64,000 nt of DNA from CAXBNB01 sp965267535 (lineage in GTDB: Bacteria; Bacteroidota; Bacteroidia; Cytophagales; Cyclobacteriaceae). A program made the position numbers and the translations under genes. Positions within the stretch are counted from its first letter, which is position 1, and every line of letters starts with the position of its first letter. The notes under the pieces are model-generated. The model was not told the origin of the DNA, did not search any database, and saw only the letters and a program-made list of their open reading frames with translations. Location of the stretch: contig OZ254082.1 in NCBI GenBank assembly GCA_965267535.1, forward strand, positions 1,674,001-1,738,000. The letters are read 5' to 3'. Shown here piece by piece: positions 9,040-18,144 of the stretch.

Positions 9040-9207
9040 ACTGTGCTGGCCCCATCTATACGCTTGCCAGGTAAACAGTTCCGTTTTGCCTGTAAGCTAC
9101 AAGCATACCGTTAAGTGCAATTTTATTATATTACTTAACAAAACGAAACAACAGAGTAACCCTAAACTACTTGCAAAATCGCTATTCAAGAGAATCATAT
9201 TGTAGAG

Positions 9208-9714
9208 TTGCTGCACAAAGGTGATCCCATGGGGTTGGATATGCTTTTCGATTGCTATGGAGGAAAAGTGTATAATATGTCTTTGGCCTATTTGAAGTCC
9301 AGAGAAGAAGCAGAGGAGGTGGTACAGGATGTATTGCTCAAGCTGTGGCAGAATAGGGGAAAGATAGATGTTTCGGGCTTTTTAGAAGGCTATTTGTTTA
9401 AAATCACAAAAAACATGTTGCTCAACCGCATTCGGACCCGTTCGCGAAAAGGGTTGAGTACCGAAGAATTGAAAACAGACATTTCCGGTACAGTTACCGC
9501 AGATCAGTCGCTTTTACTCGAAGACATGCAATCCTTTTTGTCTAAAGCCATACAAGGTATGCCGGCCAAGCGTCAGCGGATTTTCAAAATGAGCAGGATA
9601 GAAGGGCACTCCAATAAGAAGATAGCACAAATGCTGGGGCTGTCTGAAAAAACCGTTGAAAATCAGATAGGTAGAGCTATAAAGTATTTGCGCTATTACA
9701 TGAATCATGTTTGA
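9208..9714 (+). CDS. RNA polymerase ECF sigma factor (Bacteroidota FecI-like)
   Basis: The 168-residue protein has a sigma-70 region 2 (about 8-70; core ...AEEVVQDVLLKLWQNRGKID) and a region 4 helix-turn-helix (about 112-160; GHSNKKIAQMLGLSEKTVENQIGRAIKYL). It belongs to the type paired with FecR anti-sigma factors and SusC transporters. No ATG fits the family start: the frame is open back to 9166, and the listed start is TTG at 9208. ATT at 9199 or ATC at 9178 are alternatives that add residues such as ENHIVELL, which also look sigma-like, so the N-terminus is uncertain by up to 10 residues. fecR follows 206 bases downstream. Confidence 0.9.
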   Translation: MLHKGDPMGLDMLFDCYGGKVYNMSLAYLKSREEAEEVVQDVLLKLWQNRGKIDVSGFLEGYLFKITKNMLLNRIRTRSRKGLSTEELKTDISGTVTADQSLLLEDMQSFLSKAIQGMPAKRQRIFKMSRIEGHSNKKIAQMLGLSEKTVENQIGRAIKYLRYYMNHV

Positions 9715-9876
9715 TTATTTGTTAGTTAAATGTTTGATAACACAACCATAATATTGTTTTTAGTAGCTCTTTGGGTGATCATTATTCACTTTGTACACGA
9801 ACGTAATTCTTTCATCAGTACGTCAGGGCAGAGTGAAAAAAGGTATGCAGCAAGATGGGGCTGTTTTCACTATGCT

Positions 9877-9907
9877 GTGGGGGGTAGGTTGTTGTACGGT
9901 GTATTTA
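9877..9907 (+). promoter_or_regulatory. Second GTGGGGGGTA-N10-CGGTGTATTTA element, in front of fecR
   Basis: GTGGGGGGTA (9877-9886) and CGGTGTATTTA (9897-9907) repeat the element found upstream of the sigma gene, with exactly the same 10-base spacer but a different spacer sequence. It ends 13 bases before the fecR ATG. That the blocks are conserved while the spacer is not argues for a protein-binding or promoter signal. The weak 64-codon frame at 9730-9924 overlapping it is taken to be non-coding. Confidence 0.5.
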
Positions 9908-9920
9908 CAGGTATAAGCAA

Positions 9921-10970
9921 ATGATGATGACAAAGGAATTACTTCAAAAATTTATGAGTGGTTCGTGTTCAGAACAGGAACAGGAATATATCTACCAGTG
10001 GATATCCAACCCGGATAATAAAGAGGAGGTAGCAGCCATGATGAAAATATCGTGGGATAAAGTGTCAGAAAAGTTGCCACAGGGAGTGTGCAATAAAAAC
10101 GAATTGATAAAAGGGGTTTTGGAGCGAAATAATGACTTTCAGTTCAGTTTTAAGTACGAGCAGGAAAAGGAATATGAGACCGGACAGGCAAAATCCAGAA
10201 TACTGTCTATGGTACTGAAGGTAGCAGCGGTGCTTATAGTTACACTCACAGCCGGTCTGCTTGCCTACAGGCAGCAGCAAGCCAGTCCACAGCAGCAGGA
10301 GGAGGTCGTTTTTGTGGAAAAAACAAACCCAAAAGGGCGTAAATCTACCATAGAGCTACCCGACGGTTCTAGGGTGAAGTTAAATGCCGACAGTAAGCTG
10401 CGCTACACCAAAAAATTTGCTTCGGACGTGCGGGAAGTTATTCTGGAAGGGGAAGCTTTTTTTGAAGTGGAGCATGATCCCGCCAGGCCGTTTATAGTGC
10501 GCACCGGTGATATATCTACTACTGTGCTGGGTACGTCGTTCAATGTGCGGGCCTATGCCAAGTCGGATGCTACCGAAGTAGCCGTAGTGACCGGTAATGT
10601 GAAAGTGAAGAGTACCTCGTATTTTGATAACGAAGGAGAGAATGTCGTTTTTCTCACACCTAATAAGATGGTGAGCTACCATAGAGAAGACCGAAAAATG
10701 ACAACTACCCACTTTAATCTGGAAGAAATAGTAGGATGGAAGGAAGGAATACTGATGTTTAAAAATGCCGATCAGTACGAAATAGCAGCCAAGCTCAATA
10801 GCTGGTATGGAGTAGAGGTAGAGATGGATGCAGATGAAACGGTGATGAACAAAAGGTATACCGGAAAATTCGATAACAACAGTCTGGAATATGTACTCAA
10901 GGCCATTTCCTATACATCAGATATGGCCTTTGAAATAGAAGGAAACAAAGTAAAACTAAAAAGAAAATAA
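9921..10970 (+). CDS. FecR family anti-sigma factor
   Basis: The 349-residue protein has an N-terminal cytoplasmic part (1-95) that should bind the sigma factor, a single membrane helix (about 96-116), a periplasmic FecR domain (about 140-235; DGSRVKLNADSKLRY, GEAFFEVEHDPARPFIVRTG, TVLGTSFNVRAY) and a C-terminal DUF4974 domain (about 270-345) resembling an STN fold. In this family ligand binding by the SusC transporter is relayed through its STN domain to FecR, which then releases the sigma factor. The neighbouring SusC does carry an STN domain, consistent with this circuit. Three ATG codons in a row (9921, 9924, 9927) can start it. Confidence 0.93.
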   Translation: MMMTKELLQKFMSGSCSEQEQEYIYQWISNPDNKEEVAAMMKISWDKVSEKLPQGVCNKNELIKGVLERNNDFQFSFKYEQEKEYETGQAKSRILSMVLKVAAVLIVTLTAGLLAYRQQQASPQQQEEVVFVEKTNPKGRKSTIELPDGSRVKLNADSKLRYTKKFASDVREVILEGEAFFEVEHDPARPFIVRTGDISTTVLGTSFNVRAYAKSDATEVAVVTGNVKVKSTSYFDNEGENVVFLTPNKMVSYHREDRKMTTTHFNLEEIVGWKEGILMFKNADQYEIAAKLNSWYGVEVEMDADETVMNKRYTGKFDNNSLEYVLKAISYTSDMAFEIEGNKVKLKRK

Positions 10971-11022
10971 GTAGATGAAGAAACGTCTTGACAGCAGCTA
11001 GTACTGCCTGAAAAAGCATAAA

Positions 11023-11075
11023 CCTTGAAGCTAGCAAATGAAAATTTCCCGATCCTCGTTCGCTTTGCTTCAAGG
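11023..11075 (+). promoter_or_regulatory. Possible leader stem-loop between fecR and susC
   Basis: CCTTGAAGC (11023-11031) can pair with GCTTCAAGG (11067-11075) across a 35-base loop. ACTGCC at 11013-11018 could instead pair with GGCAGT at 11074-11079, sharing two G residues, so the two pairings exclude each other. This lies in the 148-base gap before the SusC start. Function is unknown; it may be simple attenuation between the low-level anti-sigma and the high-level transporter. Confidence 0.3.
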
Positions 11076-11118
11076 CAGTCCTTTGATAAATTATGTGTTA
11101 CCAAATTATTGCAAAATT

Positions 11119-14100
11119 ATGAAAATAGACCTACTAAGGCAAATTATCACTATGTCTAAATACGCGACATACGGGGTGTGCATTCAACTGTTTTTTCTTT
11201 CGCTGTGTCTGGCCAAAGAAGGAGCAGCCCAAACCAAGAGTGTGAATGAGATATTTTTATCCATTGATGTAACTGAAAACAACCTGGAAGAGTTGTTTAA
11301 GCAGATCAGTGTAGAAACAGAATTCGATTTTATTTACAACAACAACTTGCTGGAAAAGCAGAAAAACATTAGCCTGCGTGTGCGCAACAAGTCGCTCGGC
11401 AATGTGCTTCGACTTATTTCGAAAAAGTCCGGATTGCAGTTTAAACGTGTAGATCAGGATATAATAGTGACGAAAAAAGAAACCGGTAAGGCCATTCTGA
11501 TAGAGGTGCTGGAAGACCGGGCCGATGTGACCGTAAAGGGAAAAGTAACTGATGAAAACAATCAGGGCTTACCCGGAGCGTCGATCGTGGAGCAAGGTAC
11601 TACCAATGGTACTACTTCCGATCTGGAAGGCAATTATACCCTCAGTGTGCCGGACAATGCCGTGTTGGAGATTTCTTATGTGGGCTACAAAACCCAGACG
11701 ATAGCACTAAACGGCAGGTCGGTAGTTGATGTACAGCTGAAGGAAGACCTGGAAACACTGGGCGAGGTAGTTGTGGTAGGATACGGAGTGCAGGAGTCAA
11801 AAGACATTACCGGTTCGGTAGCTTCCGTAAAAAGCGGAGATTTCAACAAGGGTATTATGAACTCGCCGGGCCAACTGCTACAGGGTAAAGTGTCAGGTGT
11901 AAACATTACATCGTCGAGTGGAGCGCCCGGCAGTGGTCAGCGCATCATTATCCGCGGGCAAGGTAGTTTGCGTCAGGGTACAGGGCCTTTGTTTGTGATC
12001 AATGGATTTCCAATAGGTCTGGCTGGTACAGGTTCTGGAGGTAGCCCTCTCAATTTTATCAATCCTGAAGATATAGAGTCGATAGATGTACTAAAAGATG
12101 CATCGGCTACCGCTATATATGGAGCCAGAGGTGCAAACGGTGTAATCATCATTACCACCAAGCAGGGAGCCGAAGGGGTATCCAGTGTATCTGTATCTTC
12201 CAGCGTAGGGCTTTCTAACATGGCCAGAAAAATTCCTGTATTTGGTGCTGACGAATTTCGTCGACAAGTAGTAGCCATAGGAGGAGTACTGGAAGACAGA
12301 GGAGGAAATACCGACTGGCAGGATGAGCTTACCCGTACGGCAGTTACGCACAATCAAAACCTGGTGATGTCCGGAGGATCAGAAAGATTTACTTACCGTG
12401 CTTCTTTGGGGTATCTCGATCAGCAGGGTGTAGTTATCAATACCGGCATCAAACGTTACAGCGGAAGGTTAGGAGCTACTCAAGAGCTAATGAAAGGCAG
12501 ATTGAAAATTGATTTCAACCTTAATTCAACAATAGAAAAGGGCGAAAATGCTCATATGGGTACAGTAGTGTCTAATATGTTGAGCTTTAACCCAACATAT
12601 CCTGCATACGATGCAGACGGTAGCCCTACCAAATACCCGGATCTGATCAACCCACTATGGCAGGCAGACCTTTTCACTAATTTCAATGAAAACAGAAGGA
12701 TGATAGTAAACCTTGCTCCTTCGTTTGAGATACTGGATGGACTGGTTTACAAAGTAAATCTGGGATATGAAAACAACTCAAGTGAGCTGGATAGGCAGGA
12801 TATGCCCAGCGTAAATCCTTTTGTGGAAGGACGTTTGGAGCAGGAGTTTTTCAATGGCACAAATATGCTGATCGAAAACTACCTGACCTACACTCTGAAC
12901 AGGGGAGATCATAACCTCACTGTATTGGGAGGATACTCTTATCAGAAAATAGACGAAAGGTGGAGAGAGTGGATTATAGAGCAGTTTGAGCCTAATGGTG
13001 TAGAACCCAGAATGAACCCTTTCAACGGTCAGCGACTTTCTATTGACCTGACCCGCCCCAATGGATGGGCACGCATCAACGAATTGCAGTCGTATTTTGG
13101 CAGAGCTACTTACAACTACAAAAGCAGATATATGCTGACCGGTACGTTGAGGATAGACGGGTCGTCTAAGTTTGGAGCCAACAACCGATACGGAACCTTT
13201 CCTTCGTTTGCTGCAGGATGGAGAATCACTGAAGAGCCTTTTATGGAGTCATCTCCATTTACAAACCTGAAGCTACGTGCCGGATGGGGACAGACTGGAA
13301 ACCAGGAGATTCCTGCTAAAATCACTAAAGAATCATTTAAGTCTTCTACCGACGGTAAGGTAAGTTATCCTCTGTCTGAGACAGGTCCTTACCCTGTAGG
13401 TACTGTGTATACTCGTCTGGCTAACCCTGATATTCAGTGGGAGGTATCTACTCAGACTAACATCGGATTAGATTTTGAGCTGTTTGAAGGTAAATTATCC
13501 GGTACATTGGATTATTTCCGTAAGGTGTCTAACAACATCCTGATAGAAGTGCCTTCATTTGATCCTGTTTCTCCGGCTCCCACCTACTGGACCAATGTAG
13601 ATGAGATGAATATAATCAACAAAGGATTGGAAGTGGCACTGGATTATAAGTACACTAACGATAATGGGTTTTCATTTACAGCAGGAGCTAACGCTACCTT
13701 TATAGACAATGTAGTAGAAAACTCGCCTTTTACTGTACTTACCACAGGAGCTGCATCCGGGTCGGGACAGACCGGAGCTACGATCAACGGTATGATTAGT
13801 GGATATCCGATAGGTTCTTTTTACATGAACAAGTTTACCGGAATAGGGTCGGACGGTCTTTCTACTTATGAAGATCCAGCTACACCGGAAGGAGACAATC
13901 GCTATGTAGTGGGTAGCGCACTGCCCGATGTTACCTATAACTTCTATGCCAATGTAAACTACAAAAAGTTTGATCTTGGATTGAACTTCAATGGCGTGTC
14001 AGGTAACATGATTTACAACCACACTGCCATGAATAAGTTTTACAAAGGACAGTTGGCTACTTCCAACAATACTACCGCTCAGGCTATAGAATACCCCAAT

Positions 14101-14394
14101 GAAGCAATAACCAACGCTGCTATTGTGTCGACTCGCTTTTTGGAAGACGGTTCGTTTTTCAGGCTCAACAACATGACATTGGGATACAACTTCGATACCA
14201 GCGGTATTGATTGGATGCAGGATTTACGTTTGTCGCTCACAGGTCAAAACCTGTTTGTGATTACCGATTACAGTGGGTTTGATCCAGAAGTGAATCAGGA
14301 CAAATCAACAGGAGGAATTCAGTCATTCGGAATAGATGACAATGGATATCCTAAAGCAAGAACATTTGTGATTGGTCTAAACGTAACGTTCTAA
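11119..14394 (+). CDS. SusC/RagA TonB-linked outer membrane transporter with STN domain
   Basis: From the ATG at 11119 the protein has 1091 residues; a longer frame from 11038 adds 27 residues ahead of the signal peptide and is rejected. Order: signal peptide (about 1-38, ending GAAQ), STN domain (about 45-120), carboxypeptidase-regulatory-like beta domain (about 137-225; VKGKVTDENNQGLPGASIVEQGT), plug (about 230-345; VVVGYGVQ, DVLKDASATAIYGARGANGVIIITT) and a 22-strand barrel ending LNVTF. The STN domain marks it as the sensor of the sigma/FecR pair upstream. It pairs with the SusD 10 bases downstream to import a glycan or other large ligand, whose identity cannot be read. Confidence 0.96.
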   Translation: MKIDLLRQIITMSKYATYGVCIQLFFLSLCLAKEGAAQTKSVNEIFLSIDVTENNLEELFKQISVETEFDFIYNNNLLEKQKNISLRVRNKSLGNVLRLISKKSGLQFKRVDQDIIVTKKETGKAILIEVLEDRADVTVKGKVTDENNQGLPGASIVEQGTTNGTTSDLEGNYTLSVPDNAVLEISYVGYKTQTIALNGRSVVDVQLKEDLETLGEVVVVGYGVQESKDITGSVASVKSGDFNKGIMNSPGQLLQGKVSGVNITSSSGAPGSGQRIIIRGQGSLRQGTGPLFVINGFPIGLAGTGSGGSPLNFINPEDIESIDVLKDASATAIYGARGANGVIIITTKQGAEGVSSVSVSSSVGLSNMARKIPVFGADEFRRQVVAIGGVLEDRGGNTDWQDELTRTAVTHNQNLVMSGGSERFTYRASLGYLDQQGVVINTGIKRYSGRLGATQELMKGRLKIDFNLNSTIEKGENAHMGTVVSNMLSFNPTYPAYDADGSPTKYPDLINPLWQADLFTNFNENRRMIVNLAPSFEILDGLVYKVNLGYENNSSELDRQDMPSVNPFVEGRLEQEFFNGTNMLIENYLTYTLNRGDHNLTVLGGYSYQKIDERWREWIIEQFEPNGVEPRMNPFNGQRLSIDLTRPNGWARINELQSYFGRATYNYKSRYMLTGTLRIDGSSKFGANNRYGTFPSFAAGWRITEEPFMESSPFTNLKLRAGWGQTGNQEIPAKITKESFKSSTDGKVSYPLSETGPYPVGTVYTRLANPDIQWEVSTQTNIGLDFELFEGKLSGTLDYFRKVSNNILIEVPSFDPVSPAPTYWTNVDEMNIINKGLEVALDYKYTNDNGFSFTAGANATFIDNVVENSPFTVLTTGAASGSGQTGATINGMISGYPIGSFYMNKFTGIGSDGLSTYEDPATPEGDNRYVVGSALPDVTYNFYANVNYKKFDLGLNFNGVSGNMIYNHTAMNKFYKGQLATSNNTTAQAIEYPNEAITNAAIVSTRFLEDGSFFRLNNMTLGYNFDTSGIDWMQDLRLSLTGQNLFVITDYSGFDPEVNQDKSTGGIQSFGIDDNGYPKARTFVIGLNVTF

Positions 14395-14404
14395 TAAATT
14401 TAAA

Positions 14405-16114
14405 ATGAATAATAAAATGAAAAATCATATTAAATATACACTGTTGTCGATTGCCATGCTCTTTAGCTGGAGCTGCACAGACTTAGAAGAAGTAGTTTTA
14501 GATGAGTCTCTCTCAGGGAGTGTATCGGAAGATGAAATCATTACGAGTGTCGTAGCACCTGCGTATGCACTGCTGCCGAGGCTGTTTTTACATACCCACT
14601 TGTTTTGCCTTCAGGAGATATCTTCAGATGAAGGTATACTGCCTGCACGCGGTGGAAAAGACTGGTTTGACGGAGGTGTTTTTTACGAATTGCACCAGCA
14701 TGAGGTGCTGCCAGAAAACGCAAAGGTAAGAGACACCTGGAACGACCTGATGTTGTTGTTGTCTCGTTCACTGAGTGCGATTACAGCACTGAAGCCGCTG
14801 GCAGAAAATGATCAGACAGCCAAAACTTTCCTTGCCGAAGTACGCGGAATGAGAGCCTACTACAATATGCTGGTATTGGATCTGTGGGGTATAGCTTTCA
14901 AAAAGGAAGACCCGAATGAATTGTCAACTGTTTTGCGTCGCGATGAGGCAGTAGAATATATCCGTACCGAACTGGAGGCAGCCTTGCCGGATTTGAAAAC
15001 AGATGTAGGCCCGGGTCGCCTTACTCAGGGAGGAGCTTATGCTCTGCTTACTCGCTTGCACCTGAATGCAGCAGTATGGAGAGATCCTTATGCGGCTAGT
15101 TTTGATTTTACTACAGCCGATATGGACAAAGTAATAGAATACAGTACTAAGGTGATCAATGATTATGATTACACCATGTCTCCGGAGTATTTTGATTGCT
15201 TTGCTAATGACAATCACTTCAACAAAGAATTGATTTTGGCTATCGACCAGCGCCCTGATATGAGTGAAGCTCATAATCGTATGTGCTATTGGTCTATGTC
15301 GGGTAGTTTCTACGGCAATCCGCTGTTTCCCAATGGTGACGGCACAGATGGTGGAGCCATCACTCAGGAGTTTTACCAAAGCTGGGTTGATGCGTATGGC
15401 GATGTAGACCCTGCAGATGCAGATGCCAGATTTTTCTGGGAAAGACTGATAGTGCCTGATGATAACACCATAGCAGCTGAAGATTTCAAGCTCAACCGTG
15501 GGATTTACCGAGGGTTGCAAATCGGATTGCAAAATGCCGGTCACAAGCAGCCGTTTTTTGTGGATGAGGAAGGTGAGTACTATCTTGGGCCTGTAAAAGA
15601 CGTAAGAAGAGCTGCAGAAGACGCTTATGTAGACTACCTGCTGGAAGTCGACTTTACGCCTGAGGGTAGCGATTACAACAGAGGGTATCGTGTGCTGAAA
15701 TACGAGTGGAGTTCTGTGTCTACCAACGGTACCAACAAAGGAGAGCATGATCTTGTAATCCTGCGCCTGGCAGATATGTATATGATGCGTGCTGAAGCAA
15801 AATTGAGAAAGGGAAATGCAGATGGAGCCCTGGCTGATGTAAACTTTGTGAGAGCATCAAGAACAGCCAGACCTGAGGTAACGCCTCCTCCATTGAGTGA
15901 AATGACCACCGATATACTTTATCGCGAGCGTGGGTTTGAGTTTTATTGGGAGCATCAGCGAAGAACTGACATGATTCGCTTTGGAAAGTACGAAGATCCT
16001 TTGATAGAAAAGACCAATAATGATCCAAGAAAGCGTCTATTCCCTATTCCTCAGACGGCTATAGACGGTACTTCGGTTGTAGATGGATACTTAGTGCAAA
16101 ACGAGAGTTATTAA
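14405..16114 (+). CDS. SusD/RagB outer-membrane lipoprotein
   Basis: A 569-residue surface lipoprotein. The lipobox FSWSC places the modified Cys at residue 24, followed by the negatively charged TDLEE that serves as a surface-export signal in Bacteroidota. The TPR-like helical body includes AEVRGMRAYYNMLVLDLWG (about 147-165), and the C-terminal region has YMMRAEAKLRKGNADGALADVNFVRAR-like sequence and RGFEFYWEHQRRTDMIRFG, both classic SusD segments. It caps the SusC barrel encoded 10 bases upstream. The operon ends here at the terminator at 16140-16166; no glycosidase follows, so no substrate is suggested. Confidence 0.95.
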   Translation: MNNKMKNHIKYTLLSIAMLFSWSCTDLEEVVLDESLSGSVSEDEIITSVVAPAYALLPRLFLHTHLFCLQEISSDEGILPARGGKDWFDGGVFYELHQHEVLPENAKVRDTWNDLMLLLSRSLSAITALKPLAENDQTAKTFLAEVRGMRAYYNMLVLDLWGIAFKKEDPNELSTVLRRDEAVEYIRTELEAALPDLKTDVGPGRLTQGGAYALLTRLHLNAAVWRDPYAASFDFTTADMDKVIEYSTKVINDYDYTMSPEYFDCFANDNHFNKELILAIDQRPDMSEAHNRMCYWSMSGSFYGNPLFPNGDGTDGGAITQEFYQSWVDAYGDVDPADADARFFWERLIVPDDNTIAAEDFKLNRGIYRGLQIGLQNAGHKQPFFVDEEGEYYLGPVKDVRRAAEDAYVDYLLEVDFTPEGSDYNRGYRVLKYEWSSVSTNGTNKGEHDLVILRLADMYMMRAEAKLRKGNADGALADVNFVRASRTARPEVTPPPLSEMTTDILYRERGFEFYWEHQRRTDMIRFGKYEDPLIEKTNNDPRKRLFPIPQTAIDGTSVVDGYLVQNESY

Positions 16115-16139
16115 TTATTATCTGATATTTTGAAGGAAA

Positions 16140-16166
16140 GGCAGGTCGGAAGACTTGCCTTTTTTA
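16140..16166 (+). terminator. Rho-independent terminator after the first susCD pair
   Basis: GGCAGGTC (16140-16147), loop GGAA, GACTTGCC (16152-16159) with one G-U pair, then six T residues. It sits 26 bases after the SusD stop codon. Confidence 0.85.
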
Positions 16167-16380
16167 TTACTTTTCGGTGTATGCTTTCTGCTTTCGTGTT
16201 GCCAAAATACCACTAACTTTAGCGCGAAATCTATAGCTAAAACTTATTTCATTTTTACTATTTTTACCGCTATGGTGTTTTTGCTTTTCTTGTTCTATAT
16301 ACTAAAGCAGCGTACTTAGATCCGGAATAAACCGGATACACACCTAAATTATTTGACAACCTAACAAACGTTTATTCACA

Positions 16381-17493
16381 ATGAAACTACCTTTTACCGG
16401 ACAAAGGCTCTATTCGCTTGATGCCCTGCGGGGTTTTGATATGTTTTGGATTATGGGGGCAGAGGAAATATTTCACAACATGGCCCGTGCTTCCCAATCA
16501 CCCTTTTGGGAGTCTTTGTCCCAGCAGTTTATTCACCCCGATTGGCATGGTTTTGCTTTTTACGACCTTATATTTCCCTTGTTTTTGTTTTTAGCGGGAG
16601 TAGCTACACCTTACTCTCTGGGTAAGCAGATGGAATCCGGCAAAAGCAAACAAGAATTATTGCAGCGAGTAATCAAGCGTGGATTTATTTTGGTGCTGTT
16701 AGGGGTGGTTTACAACAACGGCCTTGAGCTTCGCCCGATTGCCGACATTCGCTTTGGAAGCGTACTGGGGCGTATTGGTTTGGCGTATATGTTTGCTAAC
16801 ATTATTTACCTCTATACATCCAAAAAAGGACAAACAATCTGGTTTTGTGCGCTCTTGGTGGGGTATTGGCTGCTGCTTACGTTTACTTCTGCTCCCGGAT
16901 TTCCTATGGGAGATATGAGTATGAAAGGAAACATTGTTTCTTACCTCGATACACTCATCATGCCCGGCAAGCTTTATCTGGGTATTCACGATCCCGAAGG
17001 GCTTGTGAGCACAATTCCAGCTATTGCCACAGCATTGCTGGGGATATATGCAGGTACAAAGCTAAGGAGTACAGCGCCCGAAGATATGCAAAAAACGGCT
17101 GTGCATCTGGTAGGAGTAGGTGCAGGCTTAATTGTTCTTTCTCTACTTTGGGGACTGTTTTTTCCAATAAACAAAAACCTGTGGACCAGCTCCTTTGCGC
17201 TTTTGTGTGGTGGTCTTAGTATGCTTTTACTGGCATTATTCTATTATATCATCGATGTGAAGGGCCGTCAGCAATGGGCTTTCTTTTTTAGGGTGATCGG
17301 AATGAATTCCATCCTGATTTATATGTCCGGTAGCTTTATCAATTGGTCTTATACTACCAAAGCTATTTTTGGCTGGGTAGGGCAGTTGGTTGGAGAACCA
17401 TACAGCGCTGTAGTTATGGTGTTTTTCTTCTTAGCCGTACAGTGGGGTTTTCTGTATTTTCTATACAAAAAGGGAGTGTTTTTAAGAGTCTGA
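16381..17493 (+). CDS. HGSNAT/NagX-like membrane acyltransferase (DUF5009)
   Basis: A 370-residue polytopic membrane protein with about ten hydrophobic segments. The start RLYSLDALRGFDMFWIMG (9-26) is the hallmark of the bacterial heparan-alpha-glucosaminide N-acetyltransferase-like proteins, and HGFAFYDLIFPLFLFLAG (about 56-73) is the second conserved helix pair. Members are thought to move acetyl groups across the membrane onto amino sugars; NagX-type members occur in chitin and N-acetylglucosamine loci. No such genes are adjacent here. It is a single gene between terminators, so substrate and partners are open. Confidence 0.82.
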   Translation: MKLPFTGQRLYSLDALRGFDMFWIMGAEEIFHNMARASQSPFWESLSQQFIHPDWHGFAFYDLIFPLFLFLAGVATPYSLGKQMESGKSKQELLQRVIKRGFILVLLGVVYNNGLELRPIADIRFGSVLGRIGLAYMFANIIYLYTSKKGQTIWFCALLVGYWLLLTFTSAPGFPMGDMSMKGNIVSYLDTLIMPGKLYLGIHDPEGLVSTIPAIATALLGIYAGTKLRSTAPEDMQKTAVHLVGVGAGLIVLSLLWGLFFPINKNLWTSSFALLCGGLSMLLLALFYYIIDVKGRQQWAFFFRVIGMNSILIYMSGSFINWSYTTKAIFGWVGQLVGEPYSAVVMVFFFLAVQWGFLYFLYKKGVFLRV

Positions 17494-17541
17494 TTATAAG
17501 CAGTCAATAGTCAGAGTAATCTGCTTCTCAAAATATGTACT

Positions 17542-17587
17542 ATCCCGATAGCATACTCTTCACCGAGTAGCTGTCGGGATTTTTTTT
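17542..17587 (+). terminator. Strong Rho-independent terminator after the DUF5009 gene
   Basis: ATCCCGATAGC (17542-17552) pairs with GCTGTCGGGAT (17570-17580) with one G-U pair. Inside, TACTC (17554-17558) pairs with GAGTA (17565-17569). Eight T residues follow. Confidence 0.9.
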
Positions 17588-17819
17588 GTTTCCGAAAAAA
17601 CGAAACCCCATTCCTTGCTCTATCCGCTTTGAGGCTTGATCTTTTTTTCGAATTAAATATTTGTTACCCCGGATTAATTTTTCTGTCACAGCACAATTTC
17701 GTCCCTTAAAAGGTGCATGCAGCAAGCATTGGCACGACAAAAAAACACCTCAGGTGGTTCCCAGGTGAATATTGTTAGTGCCCGGGCGATCTTAGATGTT
17801 TCTTGATCGCCTCTTTTTT
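17588..17819 (+). ncRNA. Possible small RNA ending in a second terminator
   Basis: This 230-base stretch lies between a complete terminator and a second terminator-like hairpin: GGCGATC (17785-17791), a 13-base loop, GATCGCC (17805-17811), then TC and six T residues. It has no convincing reading frame. Self-complementary pieces (CACCT at 17746 with either of two AGGTG copies; GCCCGGGC near 17780) suggest a folded RNA. A second terminator with no gene in front of it is the argument for a small RNA; a remnant of a lost gene is the alternative. No known RNA family was recognised. Confidence 0.3.
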
Positions 17820-17968
17820 CTACCCTTTTTAGTAATCCTTTTCTCTTCTGTTATTCGCTACAACAGGCCCATGTGTTGGTCTTTTGTTTCCATTGTGATA
17901 ACAGTCCTTTAGATGTGAGGCTATAATTTTTTTTTAAATTAAAATAGACTTAACATTCAGGTAATTGT

Positions 17969-17984
17969 TTGAACATTCATTCAA
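17969..17984 (+). promoter_or_regulatory. Probable TetR-type operator upstream of the second susC
   Basis: TTGAACATTCATTCAA has TTGAA/TTCAA half-sites. Over 17 bases it matches the core of the perfect palindrome at 25088-25131 at 15 positions (shared pattern TTGAAYATTCRTTCAAT). It sits just upstream of the candidate promoter for the second SusC. The TetR gene at 25441 is the likely binder, by proximity and shared motif; this is inference. Confidence 0.5.
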
Positions 17985-17990
17985 TAAAAA

Positions 17991-18021
17991 TTGGTTTTGT
18001 GAAAAATCATTTCTTAATTTG
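17991..18021 (+). promoter_or_regulatory. Candidate promoter of the second susCD operon
   Basis: TTG (17991-17993), 21 bases, then TAATTTG (18015-18021), close to the Bacteroidota TTG...TAnnTTTG pattern but one base short in the -7 element. It lies directly downstream of the operator-like site and 124 bases before the SusC ATG. Confidence 0.35.
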
Positions 18022-18144
18022 GCACAAGTAAAAAAGTATTTAGGCTAAAATAATTGCCTGTATTCCTGTTATTTAGAAGTTTTCGATGCAGGGTTTCAGG
18101 GGTTATGGCTTAATGTCTTAGTGTTCACAAAAACCTCAAAACAC

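Noticed and set aside
9730..9924. 64-codon frame between the first sigma gene and fecR
   Set aside because: It overlaps the GTGGGGGGTA-N10-CGGTGTATTTA element and the fecR start, has no recognisable domain, and its N-terminal hydrophobic stretch is the only gene-like trait.
14924..15748. 274-codon minus-strand frame opposite the first susD
   Set aside because: It is a shadow frame of a clear SusD gene, with no signal or domain of its own.
16270..16380. Short leader peptide frame (15 codons) before the DUF5009 gene
   Set aside because: Too short and hydrophobic by base composition; no attenuator structure links it to the gene.
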